Assembly (NCBI RefSeq): GCF_019059575.1
Contig: NW_024881972.1
Span: 124,001 to 188,000, forward strand
Direction of reading: 5' to 3'
From: Amphibalanus amphitrite
Lineage: Eukaryota; Arthropoda; Thecostraca; Balanomorpha; Balanidae
Length of the DNA stretch: 64,000 nucleotides
In this document: piece by piece, positions 38,521-50,500 of the stretch
Layout: every line of letters begins with the position of its first letter
How positions within the stretch are numbered: position 1 is the first letter of the stretch
Program-made: the position numbers and the translations under genes
Notes under the pieces: model-generated
Databases searched by the model: none
Told to the model about the DNA's origin: nothing
Seen by the model: only the letters and a program-made list of their open reading frames with translations

Positions 38521-41500
38521 TCCCTCCTCCTCTCTTCCTCACCCATCCAGCTCGGCAGTCTCGATGTAGCTGAGTCCGTTCGGCTCTGAAGTGGAGAGCA
38601 GCAGCAGGTCGGCAGCCACAAACTGATCGTTCTCCATACGGATGACATCGCCCACACGCACGTTGGACCACTGTTCACGGGTTAGTTTACCGTGCCGTAA
38701 CACCAGAGAGACGCGGTTGTTCACTTGCCGGTCGTTCCGGTGACGTTGCTGTAAAAGAAGGAAAGAGTGAAGGGTCAGTCGGATGGGTCCTAGAGCTGAC
38801 ACGGCTCGAGTTCAGGACCGCTGGCCGGGGAGCACGGTGCCGGCGAGCCGGCGGCCAGTTGGCTGGAGTGGGAGGCGTGTGGCGGCTCGGTCCCCGCTTG
38901 GGAATGGACATTTCTGCGCATTTGTTTACTACAGTCAGTCATGGGTCAGTCCTGTCAGTGACAAGTCAGGACTGGCACACAGGGTCACCAAAACAGCAGT
39001 GGTGGATATATTGAGGCGGTGTAGCGTATGTAGATGCCGCTTGCTTCTCAGTTAATGCTAGCGGTTCACAAAAACAATACCCTATCTTTCGATAACCACT
39101 TTCGCCGGAATGGTCGCAACACTGGTAACTAAGTAGGACATCAAAAGAGTCCACAGTAATTACACGGCCAAAGGTCGGACCCAAGAGCCGCCTTATCGAT
39201 ACCTACTACTGGATGGCGCGACCAAATAAAACCAATATAATACCGCAGGGAGGGCACAAGCCATTTTAAAAGCGCAAAGTGCAGGCGTTTAAGATGTGCT
39301 ACACAAGCTTAACTAAAGTCCCTACAGAAACTTTTCTTAGCGAGATACTTTCCAAGGCGGTATTGAGAGCTCAATATCACATAGATGAACTCCGGTCATT
39401 CATTTGGAGTTCAAGTTACCAAGAAACGACTGGTGGGGTCACTGTAACTTGATAAACGAGCAAAGTCAATTAAATACGAGGACGGCCCATCCACCCTCCC
39501 GCTGCTACCTAGCGTTTAGCCGACCCCTTTTACATAAATATCAGCGGTATGTTTGCGTTGGCGTATAATCAGGTGGACGATGTGCCTACTGCCAACTGGA
39601 TCAGCCAGGAAGGGGTGCCCGGCTAGTGAAAATACCAGAGTGGTCAGCTTGGGCCTATGACATAAGGCATAAATTAACCTAGAGAATGATTTTCCGTACA
39701 ACTGAGTGTGGAAGCTAGCTATGGTGGAAGCATTTGCACATATTATGCAGGCAATTATATATGCTAGGCGATGTAGTGCGTATCGTTATTTCTTCTCTAG
39801 CGATAAGGATCTTTACTTCCTATTTTATATAAGGAAGCGGATCAATTTTAGCCTCATTCCAAGACACAATTTCACTCAACGCTTAGCTCACGAGAATTAA
39901 ATCGTACGACTGACATTACCTAATTATTATCAACGTTCGTTCCGTTTGAATGTGGCTTTTACCGCAAATCAGCTCATAACTGCTTGAATGAAGGCCTGTA
40001 GGCGCGCATAGTCGTCGGCAGCCTATGTAAAATGCAAGTTAAGTAACTTTCCAAAGTATATTATGAGCACTGAATGCACCTCGATACACGAGTTAAGTAT
40101 CTAATACCTTAACCCGCGCGGGGCTGGGGGGGGGGTAAATTTTACCTCCCCCTCGCGATTTTTTGCAATATCTCAAAAACGGCGGCGCGCAGCGCCGCCA
40201 AACTTTCAGTACCTTTTCTTACATCAATTTGACACGTTCCCTGAAAATTTGAGCGAAATTCGTCGGATTTTTTTTGAGAAATTGACGTTTTAGTGACGTC
40301 ATGTTCGCCATTTTCGCCTCAAAAACGGCAAAATTTCAAACGCCGCTAACATCTTCATTTTTAAAGGAATCAAGACGTAACAAAAAAGGTTATACGTAAT
40401 TCTACTTTGTCTATCAAATGGCTATCTCGGTTTTTTGAAAATTTTGGATTTTGGCCCAAATTTTTTTCTTTCAAAAACTGACTTTTTTGGGAAAATAATT
40501 ATAAAATCCAAAATTTTGAGTGTATCGAAAAAAAACCGGAATATATGTCAGAGAAGTGGTCTATGTGCACCTACATACCAATTTTTAGAAGAATCGGTTC
40601 AAAAATGTGGGAGTTATTCAAGATTTTATGACGTCACGACACACACAAATTTTGAAAAATGATTTTTTTGAAAGTTCTAGACCTCGTACGGAAACAAAAA
40701 GAGCACCATTCGATTCGCCGTGAAAAACTGCATCAGATAGACACCTTTTTAGGCCTTAACAACCAACTTCAAAATTTGACCTCACTTGACCTGACCTTGA
40801 CCTGACCTCGACCTGAAATTCATCCAGAGGTGGTCCATATCACTTATTGAGTGTGCCTATTGAATTCTATGAGTAAAATGACCCATAAAACATGTGTCGC
40901 ACATGTCCTTTTCTATATTTTGTTTTTTGGTGACCTGACCTGACCTGACCTTGACCTTGACCTCTGAATGATATTGTATGCAACGAATATTGTCTTGGTA
41001 GCCTAAGAACACGTTTTGGGCAATCAGTCTCAGTCGATGACTCCATTCTTCGGCAACTACGGTGCAAGGCCGATACTGTAGAAACTTGCAATTTGTACCC
41101 TTGACCTGACCTTGACCTTGACCTCAAACTTTAAATTAAGTACATGTTTTTAGTTGTTCGTGATGAGATCTTTCGATTGGCGTTTGATTTTTCCAAATCG
41201 GACCATTAGTTCGGGAGATAACAGGGGGGTAAAATTTACCCCCCAGCCCCGCGCGTTCGGCTGGAGACCCCAGCCCCGCGCGGGTTAAGATCCGATTAAA
41301 AATGCATTCTAAAAGCTGCGTCCAACACCACAACCAATTTCACATGGCAAAGTTTCACATCTTGACCAAGGCTTAGTGACCTAGTAAAATGTGTAGGTAA
41401 ATATTTTAGCAATGACTCTCGAGTAGTAGGATTCAGCAGCCGACAGCGTTCAACAGACCCGTTTTCGATGGCCAGATATACGCCTGCCAGGCACAGAGTA

Positions 41501-44500
41501 TTTGCTAGTTTCAGGAAGGATAATCATAACAAGACTATCATGTGACGCGACAGAACTCTGCCTGGAAATAGCGACGGAAATGATACGCAGCAAATCAGTA
41601 TCTAGCAATGCAATGTTCGGTCAAGATGCACGCTATCAAGCCACATGCGAGTTCTGAATGGATACATATGCGCAATTCAATAGTACAACAGGTGTATAGT
41701 GTATACGCCTGATACATTTGGTAAACATATGCGTCATCTAGATAGTTCGCCGAATGGGATCGTTTACATTCAAAGCCAGTGGGGCAAATTTGTCACCACT
41801 TGTACATTCACCGTTCGTACGCAAGGCACATCGTGTTTATTTGTGTATAGGTGGCGAGGGTCAGGGCTGCGAGGTGTAGCTATACACATACAACCGGCTA
41901 AGCGAGCACTTGTGAAAACGGGTTATGAAATGAACACTTGTTCTGATAAGAGACAGGTTAATCGCTAGCCACCCAGGTATGCCCAAGCGTTTGCCCGATT
42001 CACCCACCACATGCTCCAAGCCACTTGATTGAGCTAGAAAACTGCCAACTTCCACTTTCGGTCGGGCACCTCTGTACTGATTGAAATCCTTTGGATCATA
42101 GCATCAGGTAATACGATATTGTGCGGTGAGCATGCTGGCCACATAACAGTCCAATAATTCTCTTCTGCAGGGCCATCCAATTGTCCCTTTCTGCAAGTTC
42201 TGTCTGTATGCCCTGGTGAGTACCACCCCTCTCCTCTCCACAGAAGCCAATCACACCACCCAATCAGCAGGTAAGGACCCGTGTCTGTTGGCCACTGGGT
42301 ATAGCCCCTCCCCTCCGCTTTCTCCACAGACACAGGAGGATCTCATTATACGGAATCGATCAGGCCGATTGCTTCCGTCGCTGACAGCGTCTGGCCGTCT
42401 CATCGCGGTGCTCTCAGATTGTCCCATCACCTGGTCCCCAGACTAGCTAATTGTCTCATCGAGATGTTACAGTCTGTTGGTCCCGCCGCAGGGGAAATGT
42501 CTCCACGGTCCTGGCTTTAGAAGGCTCCGTCAGAGTGCATATCAGTTCACCACGCTAAACGCCCCTCTGTCGAGTCTCTACAGAGTTTTGCAAGATATCA
42601 TTCACCCTCTGACATATCCCGTCATCTACTCCATTTATTGCGATTTGTTTTCTTCCGTTATAGCCTTTCCGTTGCGTCATCTTTGTCATCAGCGTTGTAT
42701 GTTTGGAAGACGTTTGATCAGCGTCCTAGAACGTACACATCATTTCCTGTCCCTCACTTCCATCTCCCTCTCCTCCTTCCGCCCGAGTTTTATCGTCGCG
42801 CCCGTCGTTCGCCGTCGCGATCGACGACCGGCGGCGCCAATCGACGTTGATCCTTCGCTCCGTTCATCCTCTTCTTCCGCGTCTTTGTGCCGCCGGCGAA
42901 AACACGATCGCGCCGCGGCCGTCTCGATGGGCTGGAGATGGTCCGCGCCCGGCAGACGGCGGCCGGCCGTCCAAACACGGCCCATCGACCGGCGCGCGGG
43001 GTCAGACGGGCCGCCGACCGGCACCCCTCCACCCAGCTGCCAGGGCCAGTTCAACGCTCACAAAACGCGCCCCAGAGTGGCGCCCTCATATGGAAATTTC
43101 GCGCCCGGATGGTTTCAATTTTGGCCCAAAGAGCGATAGTTTTTGGGGTCGAGCGCGCCGCAGCGATAAAAACAGGGCAGCGAGAGCGGGGATTAGTGGG
43201 TCGGTGGTGATGACGGTCGCAAGTCGGAGAGAGCGCAGAGAGGGAGAGAGCAATGAGTGAGCGGGAACGGATCAGCACTATTAAATTATCAGAACCGATC
43301 AGATCTTCCGGCATGCTTCATGACAGCCGTTTCTGGCAAATTGATCCAATACCGAACGTGACTTCTGCTGACTGATTGTTCAATCAAATAAACACAAACC
43401 AACCATCGACCTACATGCTACCTGACAAAATATTTCATAGCCGCTAAAGCAGCATGGTTCTTCATGGTGTAGTGATTTAACATTTTTGACCATACATCAA
43501 ACCAGCGCCTTCACTAGCGCTGGGTCAGCCATTTCTCCTCAGAGTGACTCACGCTCGGACAAAGCCTGACCTGGCAACGTCACAACAGTCATTAGCGTTT
43601 CCTACGCCCCAATGACGTCACAATAGACCCAATGACGTCACACAATGAGGTGGCGCGATGCGGTCCAGCCACCTCCACCTCAAGGACCGGTGACCTCAGC
43701 ACCACCGGGCGCCTGAGGAATGTCCGCCCAGACCCTACCTTAAACAGGAAACTGGCCGCACCGTGAGACGCTAACGCACGTAGGTGTGTTACAGCTGCTG
43801 ACTTCAGGAAAACGTGATCAGTCGATATGACTGTTTTGCACAAACCCGTTTTCAAGATCGAGACGCTTTTCAGCATTGCGGCGCCCACATGCACGCCCGA
43901 ACGGAAATGCACATCGATTACAATTTAAGTTCACCTTCGCTTTTTAAAAAGAGTGGCCCGTGTCATAAAGTTGTCGATTTGCTTTCATAAAGTCTCGCGA
44001 CTGGAAAAATTCCTAGAAGCGAGTCACGCTGACATTTCAGTGCGTCAGTGCACGACTCCAGACCGGTCTCCCTTCAGCCACGTGGACAGAATCACGCCGT
44101 CCACAAGTCCACCGCACGGACTGACCGATGACTCGCCATTCCGAGCGTCAAGAATCTCGGCGCATCGTATTCCAGACCACAGACTTACGAGAATGGCGTC
44201 AGTGAGAAATCCCGTATGCACATGCTATGCAGATGACTCGGTGACTAAAAAGACAGCATTTGACAATCTCAGCATTACCAGCATATCCCTCTGTTTGTGG
44301 TTCCGGTCAAATTGACCCCGCGGTCAGCCACAATGAGAGCTGGTCGGCTAGGTCAAGTGGACCGTCTAGCCCGGCCAGTGACGGGCACTTTCCACCCCAC
44401 CTTGATAGCAAACGGCCGGAAAAACGACCGGGCGATAGTGTCGGGCCGCTCTCGAGAACACCGGCGAAGCGGATAAGGCCGACATACGGACCAGCGCTGC

Positions 44501-47500
44501 ATGAAAATTGCCCGACAATCGCACAGAATTCGATCAGGAAACGATTCGGACACATATAAATGGCTCCCACGATCATACTGGCCTGCGATTGACCTTGAGG
44601 TGAGCCAATTAGACAAGCTTTTATAAGTACCATTGATGTCCTATCATTCATGCACCGTTTGAAATTGGCAGAGCGATGACAACAGAAATTGCTTTGGTCT
44701 ATTGAGCTGCAATTGATGAGCGTGAAATAGCTGAACTGCGTAGTACTGAATACTGATATTACCTGCTACTTGTGAAGAAATGTCAGCAGACCATACATAT
44801 AACCAAACTACAAAGGCAAACTGCTATAGCATTGCTCCTATAGACAACGCACAAAAAGGCTGAGAAAACCCGGCGGCAGCGTCCAGAATACTCCTGATAT
44901 CGCGTGATCCCAGCGCAGCTCGATAACGACATCACTCGCTCAATCTCATATATCTGACCACGCACGCCGCGGGCTAGGTAAACGGCCCGCGCGCAGCTGT
45001 GCCAATATGCGAGGGCTATGGATGGGGTGGCCGGGGGATGAGCAGACGAGGATGTATTAGGACGGAGGGGCAGCGCGCCCCCTCGTCAATGAACATAGCA
45101 GATGGTGTCAGGTTGAGACAGAAACGTGCTCAGGAGGCTATGAGCGAGGGTAAAATCTAAAGGAAGGCATGTTCTGAACGTGTCAGAAATTACACAACGT
45201 AACAGCGTCGATTGCTCAACCATAAGCCAAACCTATGCCCGGAAAGGTTCCAGAGATCAGGTTCTGCGGGCAATGGCACGAATGACACTCAGACCGAGAT
45301 AGAGGCAGCACTGTGACATTTTGTGGATCAGAGTAGCCAGGTCAGCAAGTCCTTTATTGCGACGTCAATTTGCTGATTTGACCACGGCTTTAGAAAGTGC
45401 TGTCGCTTCCATTTCTGGTAAGCAGACCGGCAACTATTTCGCAGAAAAGCGTCAACAACCTCCCCGCTCGTAGCGAGTGATGAATACCACTAGCAGTATT
45501 TCATTCTCCTCAGTTAGCGATACATCTTATGCCTACAGCGAAGCCCTTTTACAGCACTGCATTTCATGCTTCATCCGCGAAGTAAACAACTTTTTGTGAA
45601 AAACGACCAGTGTGAGAGAAAAATTGTGTAGAAAACGCCTAAAACTTGATTTGAAATAAATCATAACAATTACTCGGTTACCGTGACTTTTCACGCATCC
45701 GAATCCAGTAAGTCTAAATTACAAAGTCCATTCCTTATCCAGCTGACAGCTTCCTTGTCCCCAATCTTTCAATCAAGCATCATATGTCTATCAGAATGTA
45801 TCCCTTTGTCTCGCTCTTTCTCTATGTAGTCTTCCACCCACTCGCACATTTACTCACTCTGTCATCAAGTCCCTCCTTCCTTCCCCAATTCCTCTCCCCT
45901 CTCTCACCAATCCCTCTCCTACTCACATAGTCATCGTAGGCGTCTTTGGCGGCGGTGACGCTCAGCACTCCCAGCAAGGGCAGCAGGGTGGTGATGGGCG
46001 TCAGAGAGCTGATGGGACCGATCAGCTGCAGCACCAGCAGGCACGCGAAGTAGAAGTTGGCCAGACGCTGGAACTGCTCGAACAGGTTCAGCGGCCAGAA
46101 CGTCAGCACCGTGTACTTGTAGGTCTTGATGAAGTTGTTCTGTCGACAGGGGGAGAGAACAGACAAGCGTTGGGTCAGCGGGGCGGTTGACTTTCGGAGT
46201 TGTGAGAGATCCAAGAGTCAATGAAGATCATCATCAGTGACCCATCATCAGATGATGGGTTTGAAATAAGCATTGCTGGGGTCAATAAGAGCCATTCGAT
46301 TACAGATGGGGGATATACGAATGAAACGGAAACTAACAACGTTGAGGACGAACACACTAGCACTGTTTGTTTAGCTACTGCTTCACGAAATTATGTCAAT
46401 TGTATCACGATAAAGGTGGTCAGCTTGCCCCAACAATAACAGCATTGGTGGTGATTTGAATTCAAAGTCGTCCCGACTACAGTGATATCGACCCCTATTA
46501 TCGATAATATTGGTCATAAGCTTCCCAATATAGCTAACAATGTCATAAATTCAGCTGTTTATCGCATTTGCCAATTCTCTGGCGCATTCGGTGTATAGCA
46601 AAAGCCGTATCGTAAAGGATTTATACCCGAATGCAATTGCCGTTAATGAGGCCAGTGGTTGCATCAGATCGTATTTTCTATGTATGCGTATTTAGTAGAA
46701 TACATATATAATCTACGCTGAAAAATACTTCAAGAGGACTTTTCGATGCATATAAAATTAACCCGCGCCCCACTGGGGTCTGTGTATAACACGCCCTACT
46801 GGGGGGGGGGGGGGGGCTATTCATAGCCCCCCCTCCTAACTCCGAAACTACTGGGCCGATCGTCAAAATTCAAACGGCGTCTGATAGCCCCGGAAAAACT
46901 GTCGAGCGAAACCTAATTTCATTGACCTCGAGGTCACCGATGACGTCACAGGTCAGGTCAAAGTAAAAACTATTAGCATTTTGGCTTGTTCACATTTTGG
47001 GCTCTGGCCGCCGTCTTACAAGTCAGATCAGGCTCATTTTTGGTTTCCACACTCGTGAACAGATGCTCTAGATACCTTGAGGGTACCAAACTTGTACTTT
47101 GATTTTCAGGTCAGGGTCAGGTCATCACAGGTCACGGAAATATTATGTCATGCGTCGGTCACGTGACACATGTTTTATGGTCAATTTCGGCCATAGATTT
47201 CGAATTTGATGTCGTCTGTGTCATTCGAGGTCATTTTGAGTCGAATTTAGCTTAGGTCAGGTCACTTTCAGGTCAAAAAAGGTCAAATTTTAAAGTTAAA
47301 ATTTTTCAACAAAAAAGGTGTCTATTGGATGCAGTTTGAGCTCAGGAACACGATGGTGCCATTTATATTGGTGTACGATGTCAAATACGTACTGAAAAAT
47401 TGATTTGAAAAATTAATAATTGTGAATTTTTTGCAATAATGCGTATAACTTGGCCATTTTTGATGATATTTAGCTAAAACTTGCTAGAGTTAGTCATAAT

Positions 47501-50500
47501 CATGCCTTCTGTCACATATATTCCGGTTTTTTCGAAAAGTCAAAAACTTTTTGAAAAAAAATATAAAAATATAAATTTTGAATATTATTATATAAAATTT
47601 TCGAAATGTTCAAAATTTTGAAAATCCGAGATAGCAGTTTGATAGCGCGGTCAATTCTAAGTCCTTTCATGCAAAGAAATTGGATCTAGCTTAAAAACTG
47701 AGCTCTTGGGAGCGATTGCCGTGGTTCAATGTTTTGCGTCGAAATCGGACGAACATGACGTCACTCTGACGTCATTTCCGGCCGACCTATAGTAGGTACG
47801 AAGTTCAAATTTTGACACAAGGTGTCAAATTGATGCAGCTTAAGGTACTGAAAGTTTGGCGTCGATCCATCAAGCAGTTTGAAAGTTATTGCAGAAAAAC
47901 GGGAGGGGGGGCTATAAATAGCCCCCCCCCCCAGTGGGGCGCGGGTTAACGCCTGAAGGAACTCAACGCCGTGCGCAGTGACAGTCGCTATAAGACGCAC
48001 GATCTACGGCATACTGACGAACCCAACTATCTACTCTTCAGCTAAATTCAAACCACGTTCCCATCCGGCACAGTAAACATATTTCTCCCTCTCGAGGAAT
48101 CCACACCGACTCTCATCAAACACCACACGCGTCGAGAAACGCATCGGAATTCATAGACCTGTCCCCGGTAATTTGACCCTCGCTGACAGTTGGAAGACTA
48201 TTCGGGGACGTCCGCCCGTAGTATCCGTGGTCCGTGTATTTTCAGAGTCGCAAACCCATGCCTGGCGAGTTTGCCGAGTCCACACTGACACGGTCGGTTT
48301 TCCGCCGGCCGTTTCCTCAGACGAGAGGCCACCTACGGCGAGGTCAGAGTGTTTGCTCGGCTCATTCTGTTCCGGACGCCGCCGCCGATAACACCTCCAA
48401 TCGGCATCGGTTCCCAATCGTCGCGAGGCGGCCATTTTGTCGGAAATCCGCCAAGAAATCCTACCGCTAAAATATTGAGGGCCAGCGACACGTGAGTGAC
48501 CAGTGGTCACGGACATAGCGGAAATCAGAAACGGACCGGCCGGCTGACCGACCATGGGACGGGGAGGGAGGTCCTGAACCACACCGATGGGACGGGAGGA
48601 AGGTCCAGGACTGGCCGGCAGACCACTGATGGGATGGGGACCGGAGAGAGGTCCTAGATCGGGTATTGAGGGGACCGATGGGATAGGAATGGGAAGATGA
48701 TCCTAAAAAACAGTCAGCGGTCCGTCGATAGGATAAATACAAGAGGGAGGAAGATGAACCCTGGCCCAGTGCATTGGAGGCGAAGTACGTGTTTCAAACT
48801 AAGAGTCTGAAAAAGCTTTCACCTATTCGCTTTTGGCGAAATGAAAAGTAAAAACCTCCCATACCTACTCCTGTCACATCAGGCGTCGCCTAGTGAGGGC
48901 CTAATTGAATTAACCTTATCTGTTAGATTAAAAAGGCTTTGCCATGCGAACCGAAAACGAATTTTGCCTACCCACATGTAAGCGAAAAAAGAAGGGATGA
49001 GACAATTTTTGGCAACTTATGGTTGAAATATCCATACATCACTAACAAAGGCACAAATGAGCTGTTATGACAACTGCTGCTTGTGCGTGAGACGCGTTCC
49101 ACCGAATAAATAATTCCATGGTTCCTGACACATCTAGCCGAAACGGATTCCCCGAACGCGAAACGCCAATGCCACCTAGCTTTTCGCAGCGACCCCTCGA
49201 CCATAACGGGGTGCAGCAAAACGCATTAGCAGATCAGCCGTAACACAAATGTCACAGGGGTCAAGGCCCCCGCCACGGTGACCCCAGCAACGATTCTCTT
49301 TGGACGATCAATTGAACTATCGAATTCGAGACGGTCAAACAAGCATCTATTTGTTCGACGGTAAAGTCAGTAAGTGATATGTACCCCGTGTACATAATCC
49401 AATTTCCCGAAGCCTCACATATGAGAGAACGTTTTAATTGAAAATAGCTATTGTCCAATACTCACCGCATACTGAAACTGCGAGTTGTATTCCAGGTCAT
49501 TGGCCCGTATCCGTCGCTCCGTTTCTGGAACACAGAGGGAACTACGTCAAGGAGGAAGACTACGTCAAGGGGCAATCGCAACTGTGTTATAATGCCGGCA
49601 CATGCCACACGGCTGCTACAGACGTCAATTCAAACCCGCGGGCGTGATCTAGCACACATCAGCATTCAGCTATACCGGTCTCATACGACAGGATCAATGG
49701 TTTTATGAATACGAATGATGCAATGCTCAAACAAAGCGAGCCTGAGGCGTCACGTTTCTTAATCAAAATTCGAGAGCAGAGGGAATGGCATTTAAAGGAG
49801 CCCAATATTCTAGACATCGAGCAGTCACATAAACGAACTGCTAATAATGAAAATTACACCGGTTTGTAGCATTTTGTTGGTATTTCTCTGTTCTACTGGC
49901 GCTTTACGTAGCGTGAAAGTATCCCGTTAGAACAACAAAGCGCCGCGAGTGCCGTGCGCCCTTTCGCCTGCCACCTTCCTGTATAGCCACCAAACACGCC
50001 CGTTTCCGGCCCCATTCACAGAAGTGTGGTCTCTCACGGGCTGTCTGACGTTTGTTGCCGCGAGCCGGGCCTCGCACCAGCACTGACGGCAGCGGCGGCG
50101 GCATGGCGGGGGCGGGGGCGGGGGCGAGGACGGCCGTTCGTGCCACAGCCCGAAGCAGACTGATGCGGCGGGCGACAGTTGTGATGTTTCCGATTGATCC
50201 GACTGGATGGACGGCACCCTCACGCCATCGAAGGACGTAAAATATCGATAGCACGACACATCACGGTTCACCACGGCACGGCTCGCCACGGCACAGCACG
50301 GTTGATCGCGGCACGGCACGGCGGGGCGTGGCAAGGTACGGTACGCCTCAAAAGTTAGAGAGTGCGGACTTATGAACCTGCGAGAATGCGCAATCACTGA
50401 ACCGAGTTTTGTTTTTGGTCGTCTTCGCACCAGAAAATGTTACGGTGCAGAAAGTTGGCTTGTTGACGGTGTGGTGGCGGCTGCGCCTGAACGCCTCTCA

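Larger units (their letters stand above)
35964..38542 (-). other. Intron 4, 2.6 kb
   Basis: Holds ATTCGTA tandem words at about 36165-36200, the TTAA MITE at 36804-37873 with its GC-rich palindrome, and the (TC)n tract at 38436-38516. Confidence 0.8.
46140..49465 (-). other. Intron 2, 3.3 kb
   Basis: Contains the TTAA MITE at 46762-47945 and a degenerate minisatellite at about 48530-48715; otherwise nothing recognised. Confidence 0.75.

Noticed and set aside
38309-38678. Open frames with long Leu/Ser or Glu/Arg runs
   Set aside because: Translation of the (TC)n tract next to exon 4.
42477-43139. 220-codon plus-strand frame
   Set aside because: No domain; its second half is a CpG-rich patch with Arg/Pro/Ala bias and also gives frames of similar length on the other strand.
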